This document shows, piece by piece, positions 9,656 to 18,392 of a DNA stretch of 44,330 nt. Each line of letters begins with the position of its first letter. Position 1 is the first letter of the stretch. The stretch comes from a virus. The notes beneath the pieces are model-generated. The model was not told the origin of the DNA. It saw nothing but the letters and a program-made list of their open reading frames with translations, and made no database searches. The translations under genes and the position numbers were made by a program. The DNA is taken from IMG/VR virus record IMGVR_UViG_3300018083_000015, positions 1 to 44,330 of that record; one strand, 5' to 3'.

Positions 9656-10929
9656 GCGACTTTCTTCTCCAATTCTTCGATACGACTATTTAATGCTTGC
9701 ACAGCCCCTGCAAGCTGTGTAGTTAAATTACTATACCCAATACCATTAACTTTACCAGGCTCAAATGCCTCGGGACCGTCTCTTGATACAGAATATGGTG
9801 TTACTTCGTCCATTTCTTCTGCAATAAATCCTTCACCATATTCATCGTTCTCTATCCACTTAAATTTAACTGGACGCCAACGCAATACTTGATTAAGACA
9901 ATCTTGAATTGAAAGTTCTTCTATATCTTTCTTAATATTTCTTGATGAAAGATAACTATAAACCTTTCCTGAATCAATATAAACATGCCCAGCAGAACCA
10001 AGGAAGAAGTTGTGATTAGAACCAATTGTACGTAACCATATAGAACTATAACCACGAAGTTCGGGACCATTATTGGCTTCACCAGAACCTGTAGGTGTAG
10101 CTGCATTATATTGAAGAGAATGATTACCATCTCCAGGGATAAGTTGAATAGATTGTCCTTGAGTCATTTGAAGTACAGAAGTGCATTTTAAAGTACCCAC
10201 TTGAATAGTATAGGGAGCATAGAAAACTCCATCAGTACCCCAAGTGAACAAAGTTAAATAATCACTAGTGCGTCGCATAGTGATTTGATCATTCATATCC
10301 CAGAAAGCGCCACTACCATTATAGGCAGTAGATATACGGAAACTACCTGAACCTAGACGTAAATCTCCTGCCAAGAAGGTAACAACACCATCTGCTTTAA
10401 AAGGAGAAGGTGTCCACAAAGTAGTTCCATCGTGATTTAAAAACCATGCACTTCCAGCAGCATTTAAAACATTTAATCTAGAAGCAGTAATTGTAAATGG
10501 AATAGCACCAGTTTGAAATGCCCACTCAGTAGTTAATGTTATCTGAGGACCGGAACCAAACTTAAGAGTTTTAGCTATTGTAGCAGTTAGAGTGTCCGCA
10601 GAAAGTGTTAAAGCAGAACCACCAGCCCATAAAAAGAAATCTTTTGTGCCATTAGCGTTAAGATCTTGTCCAACTTGCCAATCCCCAAATTTAATTGCAG
10701 CACGTTCTGATGTAGCGTGGGTCGTCGGAGGAATTGTAATTGCAGCGGGTGTAATACTTGACTCTAAAGTACCTACAGTAATAGCTTTAGGTAATGTAGT
10801 ACCCCATACAGCATCAAAATCAGTAGCTGAATTCTTTATCAGTAAATCTCCAGCTACACCACCAGCGGGACCAAATCCTGACCCTAATGTTTGCCAAGCT
10901 CCTGCAACTCTTGCTTTTAAGACTGTCAT
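9652..10929 (-). CDS. Tail fibre with C-terminal S74 self-cleaving chaperone domain
   Basis: A 425-residue fibre. The N-terminal half is beta-rich repetitive shaft sequence (for example GSGPQITLTTEWAFQTGAIP). The last ~100 residues match the peptidase S74/intramolecular chaperone: SSRNIKKDIEELSIQDCLNQ, then RPVKFKW, GEGFIAEEMDEV and a terminal coiled coil (LNSRIEELEKK). In this family a Ser-Lys dyad, here the Ser before NIKK and a Lys of KKDI, cleaves the chaperone after trimer folding. It is tightly coupled to both neighbouring genes. Confident domain call. Host-binding role inferred. Confidence 0.8.
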   Translation of the reverse strand: MTVLKARVAGAWQTLGSGFGPAGGVAGDLLIKNSATDFDAVWGTTLPKAITVGTLESSITPAAITIPPTTHATSERAAIKFGDWQVGQDLNANGTKDFFLWAGGSALTLSADTLTATIAKTLKFGSGPQITLTTEWAFQTGAIPFTITASRLNVLNAAGSAWFLNHDGTTLWTPSPFKADGVVTFLAGDLRLGSGSFRISTAYNGSGAFWDMNDQITMRRTSDYLTLFTWGTDGVFYAPYTIQVGTLKCTSVLQMTQGQSIQLIPGDGNHSLQYNAATPTGSGEANNGPELRGYSSIWLRTIGSNHNFFLGSAGHVYIDSGKVYSYLSSRNIKKDIEELSIQDCLNQVLRWRPVKFKWIENDEYGEGFIAEEMDEVTPYSVSRDGPEAFEPGKVNGIGYSNLTTQLAGAVQALNSRIEELEKKVA

Positions 10930-11588
10930 TATTGACTCGCAATCGCTAGTCCAAGATCATTTATCCACACACCGCCACCTTGATCGTTCCACATATTTCC
11001 CCCGCCACTACCAGTGTTAGCTTTAATAGCAAAAGTATAAGATGCTGTTGCATTAGGTACTAATATTTTATGTATATAACAACTATTATAATTAGTTGGA
11101 GCATACACATAATCATCAACTAAAGGCATTCCACCTGCTGGTGAAGGGGCACAAGAAAAATAAAGATTATTAGCTGAAGTTATTGCTCTACAGGATATAA
11201 TTAATTCATACATCCTACCCACAGTTAAAGTTACAACTAATGTAGCAAATGTAGTAGGAGTTGCAGTTAAAGCTAATCCTGCATAAGTTCCTTGTTTCCA
11301 GGCAACTAATCCTCTAGGCGCTTCATTAGCTACTTCTGCAACAGCTGATTGAACATTAGTTGCAGCAATTGTACCTGTAGGTGAAAACGAAATAGCAGAA
11401 GCTAATGGAGCGGCAGGTGGATTAGTTACTGTGTCAATCCATAACTCTGCTTGTGGATTAGTAGTGATAGGATCAGCAGCAGCTACTATTACTTCATTCT
11501 GTAAATCTACATATTGTTTAGTAGCTGCTTCTAAAGCAAGAGTAGGATCAGCAGGAAGTTGAAAAGGTACGAGAAGTTTTCTGCTCAT
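10929..11588 (-). CDS. Tail fibre/baseplate-type protein sharing modules with neighbours
   Basis: A 219-residue protein starting MSRKLLVPFQLPADPTLALE followed by AATKQYVD, nearly the same N-terminal module as the next gene (11590-12741). A central FSPTGTIAATNVQSAV resembles units in the 12741-13739 product. The C-terminal ~120 residues form a beta-sandwich-like domain. The shared modules indicate shuffling of fibre segments. TAATG-type junction with the S74 fibre gene. Likely a trimeric surface fibre. Confidence 0.6.
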   Translation of the reverse strand: MSRKLLVPFQLPADPTLALEAATKQYVDLQNEVIVAAADPITTNPQAELWIDTVTNPPAAPLASAISFSPTGTIAATNVQSAVAEVANEAPRGLVAWKQGTYAGLALTATPTTFATLVVTLTVGRMYELIISCRAITSANNLYFSCAPSPAGGMPLVDDYVYAPTNYNSCYIHKILVPNATASYTFAIKANTGSGGGNMWNDQGGGVWINDLGLAIASQ

Positions 11589-11589
11589 A

Positions 11590-12741
11590 CTAACCCATCA
11601 CTACTATCGTGTATTGTCCAGCTGTAGGTGCTGTAGCAAATCGAATGGTTACGTTATTAGCATCCAATCGTTCTTTATCACACTCTACAGAATCCCACGG
11701 AGTAGTAGCACGATAAACATCAATTGTGACATTTCGAGTATTGAAGTTATGGGTAACAGTCGTAGTTACAGCAGCAGCGCAAGCTACTGAGAACATACGC
11801 ATCAATGTTCCTGCAAACATTGTAGCTAACTGAGCTATTGTAATATCAGTGATGTTAGCTGTAGCACCAGTGTTATTACCCTTGATCGTATTCGCAGGAG
11901 CCTGGGCAAAGTCACTATTAATAATAGCGTTGGTAGCAATATTAAGAGCTAATGATCCAGCAGTATTAGTTACATCACCTGTGTGCGCTGGTTCCTGAGC
12001 AGCTAATAACACACCAGAAATATCAGATGTAGTAATAGCTAAGAGAGTCTTAGCCTGAGCAACTGTCATATCAATAGGATCGGCAGTAGCTCCTGTGTTG
12101 TTACCCTTAAAAGAGTTAGCAGCCATATCAGCTAGAATAGCATTTGTAACACTATTGTTAGCTAATGAGGCAGATGGAGCAGCCCATGTTCCATCTGCTC
12201 TTAAGAAGTTAACTGTTCCACCACCGGAACCACTACTTATTACAGTTACAGCTTGTGCAGCAGTTAAATCTTCTGGAATACCTGTGGATGCAGTAACACG
12301 ACCCTTAATAGTATTCTGGGTCATGTTCGCCATTTTAGGATTAGTTACTGCATTGGCTGCAATAGTTAATGCTAAAGCACCGGCTGTGTTTGTAACATCA
12401 CCTGTATGGGCAGGTTCTTGTGCTGCTTGTAATGTACCAGTTGCCTGAGTAGACAGATTAACTGTGGATTGAGTAGCTAAGGCACCTAAACCAGAAACAT
12501 CACTAGAACTAATAGCTAAGAGTGTTTTTACTTGAGTTACAGTAAGATCAAGTGGATCAGCTGTAGACGCAGTATTATTACCTTTAATTGTATTAGCTGG
12601 CATATTAGCTAATTTAGCATTAGTAACGCTATCATTAGCAACTGCGCCAGCACCTGCATCTACATACTGCTTAGTTGCAGCTTCAAGAGGATTGGTAGGA
12701 TCGGCGGGTAGAACTACTGGAACTGCAAATATACGAGACAT
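11590..12741 (-). CDS. Repetitive tail fibre protein
   Basis: A 383-residue fibre. The N-terminal module (VLPADPTNPLEAATKQYVD) is shared with the downstream fibre gene. Four degenerate repeats centred on NTIKGNNTxxTADPxDLT..Q follow at about residues 45, 140, 205 and 280, interspersed with EPAHTGDVTNTAG (twice). The C-terminal ~60 residues (TRNVTIDVY ... ECDKERLDANNVTIRFATAP) are homologous to the end of the 12741-13739 product. The repeats are typical of trimeric beta-fibre shafts. Confidence 0.7.
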   Translation of the reverse strand: MSRIFAVPVVLPADPTNPLEAATKQYVDAGAGAVANDSVTNAKLANMPANTIKGNNTASTADPLDLTVTQVKTLLAISSSDVSGLGALATQSTVNLSTQATGTLQAAQEPAHTGDVTNTAGALALTIAANAVTNPKMANMTQNTIKGRVTASTGIPEDLTAAQAVTVISSGSGGGTVNFLRADGTWAAPSASLANNSVTNAILADMAANSFKGNNTGATADPIDMTVAQAKTLLAITTSDISGVLLAAQEPAHTGDVTNTAGSLALNIATNAIINSDFAQAPANTIKGNNTGATANITDITIAQLATMFAGTLMRMFSVACAAAVTTTVTHNFNTRNVTIDVYRATTPWDSVECDKERLDANNVTIRFATAPTAGQYTIVVMG

Positions 12742-13739
12742 TAGCCAATCACCACATTAAATTGATTAGTAGTTGGGGGAGTAGCAAAACGAAGTGTTAC
12801 GTTGTTATTATCCGTTCGCTCAATATCACACTCAATCTGAGCATACGGACCTGTGTTTTGATACAGTTGAACAAGTACATTTCGTGTTCCTAAGTTATGA
12901 TTAATAACGTAGAAAAAAGCGGAACCGTTACCTACAGGGGAACTGTACTTAGCAGAAGTACCGCCGCCTATCATTGTGGCAAGCTTATCTAAAGCTGCTT
13001 GAACATCGAAGACATCTGTAATTACTCCACTATTTACATATTTAATCGCTGATGCTGTATGGGCATCTAGCGTATCAATCATGTGTGCAGTAATATTTGT
13101 GTTAGCTGTATCAGCAGTCGTCTTAGCTTGATTAGCTAATGAGGCGGCTTGATCTACGGCGGCTTGAACATTCGTGGCAGTTATCGGAGCAGTAGGGTTA
13201 AACGAAATATCTACCGCTTCTACAATTCCTCCTGCTAATATATTCTGAATCTCTGTATCTACAGCTTGGATAGCAGCCTGTACATTATTGGATGGAATTG
13301 TAGGTGTAGGAACAAACGGAATATGACCAGCCGTATGTGCGGTCGTATCTAAAAAATGCTGATCTAATGCCGCCTGTACATTTGTAGCAATCACTTCACC
13401 AGCTAATGCTGGATTATATACAATAGCATCAGCACTGTGCGCTGTAGTATCAGTTAAGTGAGCACCTAATTCTGTATCAATAGACTGAGCAAATTGATAG
13501 GTTTCATCAATAGCTGCCTGTACGTTATCTGCGGCCAATCCTGAGTTAGAATTATTGTACTCAACTTCTGCTGCTACAGGAAAAACTGTAGCTGTTCCAC
13601 CATCTAGGGGAACTAGATTTTTTACCTTAGTATACCCATCACCTTTGTATGTTTTTCTGGTTAAGGTATCAAAGACTTCCTCGCCAAGTCCAGGTACGTA
13701 TTCACGATCAATTGTTAAAGCTGACTGCGCAACAAACAT
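12741..13739 (-). CDS. Tail fibre protein, first gene of the fibre module
   Basis: A 332-residue protein when started at ATG 13739, directly preceded by GGAGG-N4. A longer open frame to 14057 exists but runs antisense-style through a terminator and over the capsid gene, so I reject it. Several copies of an NVQAA(I/L/V)D unit (around residues 60-230) form the shaft. The C-terminus TRNVLVQLY ... ECDIERTDNNNVTLRFATPP matches the end of the next gene's product. It is the first gene after the capsid terminator, so its own or readthrough transcription is needed. Confidence 0.7.
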   Translation of the reverse strand: MFVAQSALTIDREYVPGLGEEVFDTLTRKTYKGDGYTKVKNLVPLDGGTATVFPVAAEVEYNNSNSGLAADNVQAAIDETYQFAQSIDTELGAHLTDTTAHSADAIVYNPALAGEVIATNVQAALDQHFLDTTAHTAGHIPFVPTPTIPSNNVQAAIQAVDTEIQNILAGGIVEAVDISFNPTAPITATNVQAAVDQAASLANQAKTTADTANTNITAHMIDTLDAHTASAIKYVNSGVITDVFDVQAALDKLATMIGGGTSAKYSSPVGNGSAFFYVINHNLGTRNVLVQLYQNTGPYAQIECDIERTDNNNVTLRFATPPTTNQFNVVIG

Positions 13740-13753
13740 TTCGCCTCCAAAAT

Positions 13754-13787
13754 GAAAAAAAGGGGGCTGATCTAATGACCAGCCCCC
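13754..13787 (-). terminator. Intrinsic terminator behind the capsid gene
   Basis: On the minus strand an 11-bp stem, GGGGGCTGGTC pairing with GATCAGCCCCC (one G-U pair), has a 4-base ATTA loop and is followed by seven T residues. It sits between the capsid gene stop (13813) and the first fibre gene start (13739), so it likely separates abundant head mRNA from fibre expression by partial termination. Confidence 0.9.
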
Positions 13788-13812
13788 TTTCTCCCTTATC
13801 CCAACAAGGAAA

Positions 13813-15024
13813 TCAGGACTCGGTAATGTTCGTGAACTTACCGTGAGCATTCCGCTTATGAGTTCCCATCTGCCAGTATTGCTTGAGAAGTGCTTCCCAA
13901 ACATCGAAGTTAGCAACCCACTTAAAGATTCCGCCATCCAAATCTTCCCAATACCAATCCTTGTCACGGAAAATCTTGAGTTGATTTTCAGCAACCATAA
14001 CCATTGTCTTTTGGGGAGCATCAGGATCTTCAACAAGCGGGAGGTCTTTTCCACCATACATGAAAGAAAGACCAGTCAAACCACCAGCAAAAGACTTAGG
14101 CTCATTGTAACGACGCATACCAGTAAGGAGATTCCAATAACTCCTACGAACACCTAAAGAGGTGAAAATAGCAGTAATTGATTCTCCGCCACGTTGACGA
14201 ATAGCGTCGCCCATACCAATCATTGCGAGTTCGGTAAGAGTAGTGGTAGTCGTATCAACAAACGATGACCAAAACTCTTGTCCAGCAGTCGCAGGATTAA
14301 GGTTGTGGAGAACGCCAGTAGCACTAATAATGTTAGAGAAACCATAAGGCTCCTTGTTGTAGTTGCCAGTACGAGCCAAGTAAAAACCTGACGTAGAAGT
14401 AATGGCAGCTGAAACAGTAACAGTATTAGTGGTACGGTTTAATGCGGTAATGAGAGTACCAGCGTTGGTAATAACAGGACCAGTTGAGTTGACAGTATCA
14501 ACAAGCATACCAACTTCAAGCCACTGAACTGTATCAACAGTAAATGTCGTACCAGCAGCAGGCGAGCTAGTAAGCTTGGCAACAATTCCTGTAACTCCAA
14601 GACCACCTTGATCGGGGTGTCCCCAAGCAATTCGGTTCTCATCCTTACCAATATCTTGCTTAAGTCCATCCATTTCCTCATCAAGGGCATTCGAGAATGC
14701 CTGAGGATTGGTACGAGCAAGACGCATCATTTGCCCAGTGAACTTAACTCGGCCATAACCGTACTTAAGTCTTTCCTGAGCAGCTTTGTATCCCTGTTGT
14801 CCAGCATCAGCTAACTGGACAGATTCGTCTCGGTAAGAAATACCTGTATTCCTGCTTGAACGTACAGGGAACACAACATACTTACCGCCAATATTATCAG
14901 TGACGTTATCCGAAGTACGTTCGATTCGCTTAATGGTAACCCGCTCTTCATTAAGCTGGTCATTAATGCGACCCTCGTATACTTCCTTAAGAATACCGTC
15001 CACGGTAGTCAAGGTAGCTGGCAT
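13813..15024 (-). CDS. Major capsid protein
   Basis: A 403-residue protein beginning MPATLTTVDGILKEVYEGRI. It follows the scaffold-like gene with a TAATG junction and is followed by a strong terminator, the usual setting of a major capsid gene. The N-terminal ~120 residues contain an extended arm and long helix (KRIERTSDNVTDNIGGKYVV), then a beta-rich region with a TGNYNKEPYGFSN loop. The C-terminus is a helix-rich domain with WEALLKQYW. These features and length fit the HK97-fold capsid class. No fused scaffold or decoration domain is evident. Confidence 0.8.
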   Translation of the reverse strand: MPATLTTVDGILKEVYEGRINDQLNEERVTIKRIERTSDNVTDNIGGKYVVFPVRSSRNTGISYRDESVQLADAGQQGYKAAQERLKYGYGRVKFTGQMMRLARTNPQAFSNALDEEMDGLKQDIGKDENRIAWGHPDQGGLGVTGIVAKLTSSPAAGTTFTVDTVQWLEVGMLVDTVNSTGPVITNAGTLITALNRTTNTVTVSAAITSTSGFYLARTGNYNKEPYGFSNIISATGVLHNLNPATAGQEFWSSFVDTTTTTLTELAMIGMGDAIRQRGGESITAIFTSLGVRRSYWNLLTGMRRYNEPKSFAGGLTGLSFMYGGKDLPLVEDPDAPQKTMVMVAENQLKIFRDKDWYWEDLDGGIFKWVANFDVWEALLKQYWQMGTHKRNAHGKFTNITES

Positions 15025-15809
15025 TATGAATCAATCCCTCCAAGGATTTCGGCAACAAGTGCCTTACGTGTTTTGTTGTCTTTTAACTTGGAAGAATCAA
15101 CTTGATCCACAGCTGTTCTACCGCTACCTAATACGGGAGGCGGAGCTTGTTTTTGTGGATTGCTGATTTCCGATACTACTTTGATGTAATCCTTAACTGC
15201 ATCGTCAGGATTCATCCCTTTAATCATTCGTGCGAGAACTGCATCCTCGTCGAATCGTCCGTGCTTAGTATGCAGCTCAGACATGATTTTGTCAAGCTGT
15301 TGCTGATTCTGAGTAGTATTTTTCTCATTCTCATAATCAGACATAAACTTGTCGAACTTCTCCGCCTTAGAGCGAAGTTCCAAATGTTCCTTAACGAAGG
15401 CTTCAGGAACCCCATCAAATTCAGGAGGAACAGTTGGAGCAGTATTTAGTTGGGTGTTGTTGTCGTTTGTCAAGAGTTCCATCTCTTCTAATTGTTCTTT
15501 GATAGCGTTATAAAAGGCTAGAGGATCAGAGTCAGCCCAGCGCATTGTAGCAATTGCAGCTTGAACTGACTCATAATCAGCACCCAATTCTTCCCACGGC
15601 TTGATTCGTTCCGAATAATCTTGGAACTTTTGTGTAACTCCAGCGCCCCAATCTTTGTAATATTTCTCAACATAAGGACGATCAACGGGATCAACCTTAC
15701 TTAAAAAATCATTAACGTATTCGTCAGGCTGGGACTGGCTGTTGCTGTCCGTTTGAGGAAGGTTGAGCTGAATTTCCCCCAGATTGTTGGTCTCCAGTGG
15801 TTCCGGCAT
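15024..15809 (-). CDS. Scaffold-like capsid assembly protein
   Basis: A 261-residue acidic, Gln/Glu/Lys-rich protein placed between portal and capsid genes. The first 40 residues are disordered (Pro, Gln, Ser). Residues ~45-210 are charged helices (LRSKAEKFDKFMSDYENEK), and the C-terminal ~45 residues are basic and may bind the capsid shell. The start at 15809 lies inside the portal gene, an 86-base overlap in another frame. The only ribosome site is a weak AGGA about 12 bases upstream, so expression may depend on portal translation. Role from position and composition. Confidence 0.7.
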   Translation of the reverse strand: MPEPLETNNLGEIQLNLPQTDSNSQSQPDEYVNDFLSKVDPVDRPYVEKYYKDWGAGVTQKFQDYSERIKPWEELGADYESVQAAIATMRWADSDPLAFYNAIKEQLEEMELLTNDNNTQLNTAPTVPPEFDGVPEAFVKEHLELRSKAEKFDKFMSDYENEKNTTQNQQQLDKIMSELHTKHGRFDEDAVLARMIKGMNPDDAVKDYIKVVSEISNPQKQAPPPVLGSGRTAVDQVDSSKLKDNKTRKALVAEILGGIDS

Positions 15810-17745
15810 CTTGGTACTGTTGTCCTAACATAACTAGGTGAACTTTGTAATGATCTAAGAACAACTGTTGGATCTGAGGATCAAGTTGTTCATATTGTTG
15901 CGACTTCATAAACTTCGTATGACAATAAACATGCGCCTGATGGTTATCAAACTCATTAACTTGAACAGGACTTTGAACAGGTTGAGGTTGTTGTCCAGGA
16001 ACCATTCCCATAGGAGATTGCATTCCATCCTGTGGCATTTGAGTTGGAGGCTGCACACTCTTCATTTTAAAGTTTTCACGATCAGCTTGTCTTGTATCAA
16101 TAGACAATTCATCATACAAACGAGCGGTTTCAGACATTTCAAGATATTTTAATCCTTCCATCGGAGGGATTAATTGCTTATCAATCAATTCAAGAATAAA
16201 AGCTTGCTTAGCCGCTCGTGAACGAGGAGCCATAGATCCGTGTTGTACTCTAAAGTCTACTTGATCTGGCAAACTATTAGTCTTAAATTGCATTACTTCA
16301 TAGACCTGATTACCGCTCATAATCTGTACGAGCTTTTGTGGGTCCCAATATTGCTTAGCAAGCATAATAGCTTGGTAACCAATTCGCTCAACACATTCTT
16401 CTAATGAAGTAATTGTATCCAGAAGAATAGAATCATTTTCTTCCTGTAGGTATGAAATAGCTGAGGCTGCTTCAACTCCCGGAGGTGTTCTGCCCTGAGT
16501 GATCTCAAACTGATTAGATATGTAATCCATATCATTCAAGTTAGCCTGCTGATCCTGCATAAAATATGCTGGCAACTCAGGAGGAATAACTCTCTCAGGA
16601 GGATCAAACCCAGGGGTATACTCAACCACTAATCCAGGCTGAGCAGTAAGCTTCTTAATATCTACAGAACCCATTGGAACTTTCCACTGAGGCTTAGATG
16701 TTAAGTTTCGTGCTTCAATTGCCTGACTTCTTGATCTGTTGTATTCTTTCTGGATAGGAATTAAATCCTTAATAGTAGATTCTGCATAGAACCTACCTGT
16801 AGGAATATGATCTATTTTAGCAAACGGATATTCTCCGTGCTCATAAGGAAACTTTGACTCAACAGCACTACCACCCACAACATTGGACTTAGGCTTAGGG
16901 ATTTCAACTGGCTTCCCATCCTTAAGAACTGGTTGTCCTGTTGAATCTTTCTGGAATTCTGGGGGGTCCTCAGCAATATAAATAAGTTGCTCATTACTAA
17001 TAACAAACATTGCACCATTAGGAAATTCCCTACAGGGCTTAATCCAGAATTCTTTAAGAAAAACATGGTCTAGTTCTTTACCTTTCTTGTCAATCCCTAG
17101 ACTCTGCCTAAACTTGGATTCTGGATTATCTGCTGTAGTATCGGGTTCTACCTGGACGTTGTATTGGTCCATTACTGCTTGTGAAGTAGTAGCGATTCCA
17201 TGAACAACAAAATCTTGCTTCTGGATATCTACTTCTTCTAAGTTGGGAACCCACAAATGGAAGGGCGTGGGAGCTAAGAATTCAACATCTTTCCCATAGT
17301 ATGTTTTCATAAATCCAGTACCGCAGACTCCACGCCAAAAATTAGCTTCCCTCTTACGAAGATCGAAAGCATTATTGACTAAGAGTTGTTCAGACACAGC
17401 TTCGGCCATACGAGCTTTGGCTAGATCTTCATCATCAGGTGTAGCAGGAATTACAAAAAATTGTCCACGCTCTTTGTTGCATTTAGCATTCTCTTTGCGA
17501 ATGATAGTCTTGATTCTATTAGAAACAAGTCTTACTCGCCAAGCAGCAGCAGGAGGTAATACCATAGCCATGCCAGTATTGGTAGGAGAACTAAGCCATT
17601 GCATGTAATGACGACCAAAATACATGGCTAGATTATTGTACCATTCTTTTTCAAATGGCTGGCGTTGAGACTGACAAGCACGAAACTTATCTAAGTACTC
17701 AATTACCAATTTCTGATCCGGAGTTTTCCCGATCAAGCTCTCCAT
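15724..17745 (-). CDS. Portal protein
   Basis: A 673-residue protein with the length and layout of podovirus-type portals. It has an N-terminal RKENAKCNKERGQFFV region, a clip/stem section around residues 300-400 (YPFAKIDHIPTGRFYAEST, then LIPIQKEYNRSRSQAIEARN), and a Gln/Pro-rich tail after residue ~570 (MQSPMGMVPGQQPQPVQSPV). The helix LIPIQKEYNRSRSQ is a hallmark of these portals. Start ATG has GGGGTGAT upstream. It sits between the terminase and scaffold/capsid genes. The C-terminal 86 bases also encode the start of the scaffold gene. Confidence 0.85.
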   Translation of the reverse strand: MESLIGKTPDQKLVIEYLDKFRACQSQRQPFEKEWYNNLAMYFGRHYMQWLSSPTNTGMAMVLPPAAAWRVRLVSNRIKTIIRKENAKCNKERGQFFVIPATPDDEDLAKARMAEAVSEQLLVNNAFDLRKREANFWRGVCGTGFMKTYYGKDVEFLAPTPFHLWVPNLEEVDIQKQDFVVHGIATTSQAVMDQYNVQVEPDTTADNPESKFRQSLGIDKKGKELDHVFLKEFWIKPCREFPNGAMFVISNEQLIYIAEDPPEFQKDSTGQPVLKDGKPVEIPKPKSNVVGGSAVESKFPYEHGEYPFAKIDHIPTGRFYAESTIKDLIPIQKEYNRSRSQAIEARNLTSKPQWKVPMGSVDIKKLTAQPGLVVEYTPGFDPPERVIPPELPAYFMQDQQANLNDMDYISNQFEITQGRTPPGVEAASAISYLQEENDSILLDTITSLEECVERIGYQAIMLAKQYWDPQKLVQIMSGNQVYEVMQFKTNSLPDQVDFRVQHGSMAPRSRAAKQAFILELIDKQLIPPMEGLKYLEMSETARLYDELSIDTRQADRENFKMKSVQPPTQMPQDGMQSPMGMVPGQQPQPVQSPVQVNEFDNHQAHVYCHTKFMKSQQYEQLDPQIQQLFLDHYKVHLVMLGQQYQDAGTTGDQQSGGNSAQPSSNGQQQPVPA

Positions 17746-17971
17746 TTATATCACCCCATAGCCCATCTAAGTAGATTTCTTCCTGCTGTTGTTCTTCAAA
17801 TTCATTTTCGGAGTCAGGGATTGTTACTATGGGCGATCCCGAGGTGGAGTTGGAATAAAGAGTCGGCCGTAAGATCAGGAGATTCAGCTGTTGTATAGTT
17901 TCCATCTGAACTTTGATCTGTTCCCTCTGAGTCTGGATCACTTCCAGCATCATTCTCATTATCTCGTCCAT
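17699..17971 (-). CDS. Small coiled-coil protein encoded in overlap with two neighbours
   Basis: A 90-residue protein. Its N-terminal helix (MMLEVIQTQREQIKVQMETI) looks like a genuine coiled coil, followed by a Ser/Glu-rich tail (EFEEQQQEEIY). An AGGG ribosome site lies 8 bases before ATG 17971. Its first 158 bases overlap the end of the 192-residue zinc protein gene and its last 47 bases overlap the start of the portal gene, each in a different frame. Overlap lowers certainty, but ribosome site and helix favour a real gene. Confidence 0.5.
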   Translation of the reverse strand: MDEIMRMMLEVIQTQREQIKVQMETIQQLNLLILRPTLYSNSTSGSPIVTIPDSENEFEEQQQEEIYLDGLWGDINGELDRENSGSEIGN

Positions 17972-18392
17972 TTAAAATACCCTTCACTAATTCTTCCGCA
18001 GACTGATTCTCATACTCTACTAATTGAAGTTTGGCTTCTTTGAGTTCGTCATCCCGCTTATTCAACTGCTCACGCAAAGTAAAGATCTCATTCTCTAAGG
18101 TATCAATTTGCTCTTTTCTTTCAGCCTGAGACATATTGAAACCTAGTTCTTGGTTATTAATAAAACCAAACAACTGACCAAGATAGTCGCCAATTAAACT
18201 CATCATGCACATATTGCACAGATAGATTACTCCATCAAATACATGCAACTGTCCTGTAGGGTCTTTTTCTTTTAATAATGAATCCACACCAAGATCAATA
18301 TAATGACGCCGGTCAGAACCAGCACCAAGCCCACACTTAATGCACACATAAGGATCAGTCACAGGTAGATCAAGAATTTGAACGGGCCTCAT
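17814..18392 (-). CDS. Zinc-binding coiled-coil protein next to terminase
   Basis: A 192-residue protein. It carries two Cys pairs, CIKC (about residue 17) and CNMC (about residue 59), as in a zinc ribbon. A coiled coil of residues ~88-130 follows (RKEQIDTLENEIFTLREQ), then a disordered acidic/Ser tail. The tail is encoded in DNA that also carries the start of the 90-residue gene. ATGA overlap with the terminase stop. A role in packaging or head assembly is plausible from position only. Confidence 0.65.
   Translation of the reverse strand: MRPVQILDLPVTDPYVCIKCGLGAGSDRRHYIDLGVDSLLKEKDPTGQLHVFDGVIYLCNMCMMSLIGDYLGQLFGFINNQELGFNMSQAERKEQIDTLENEIFTLREQLNKRDDELKEAKLQLVEYENQSAEELVKGILNGRDNENDAGSDPDSEGTDQSSDGNYTTAESPDLTADSLFQLHLGIAHSNNP

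Noticed and set aside
10592-11020. Rightward 142-residue frame in the fibre region
   Set aside because: Antisense to two fibre genes, no ribosome site, Cys and His scattered without pattern.
13740-14057. Upstream extension of the first fibre gene
   Set aside because: It would read through an intrinsic terminator and over the capsid gene end. ATG 13739 has a GGAGG site and is clearly preferred.
17824-17845. Similarity of ACTATGGGCGATCCCGA to the start of the 41567 stem
   Set aside because: Only about 15 bases match, it lies inside two coding frames and lacks the partner arm, so chance is likely.
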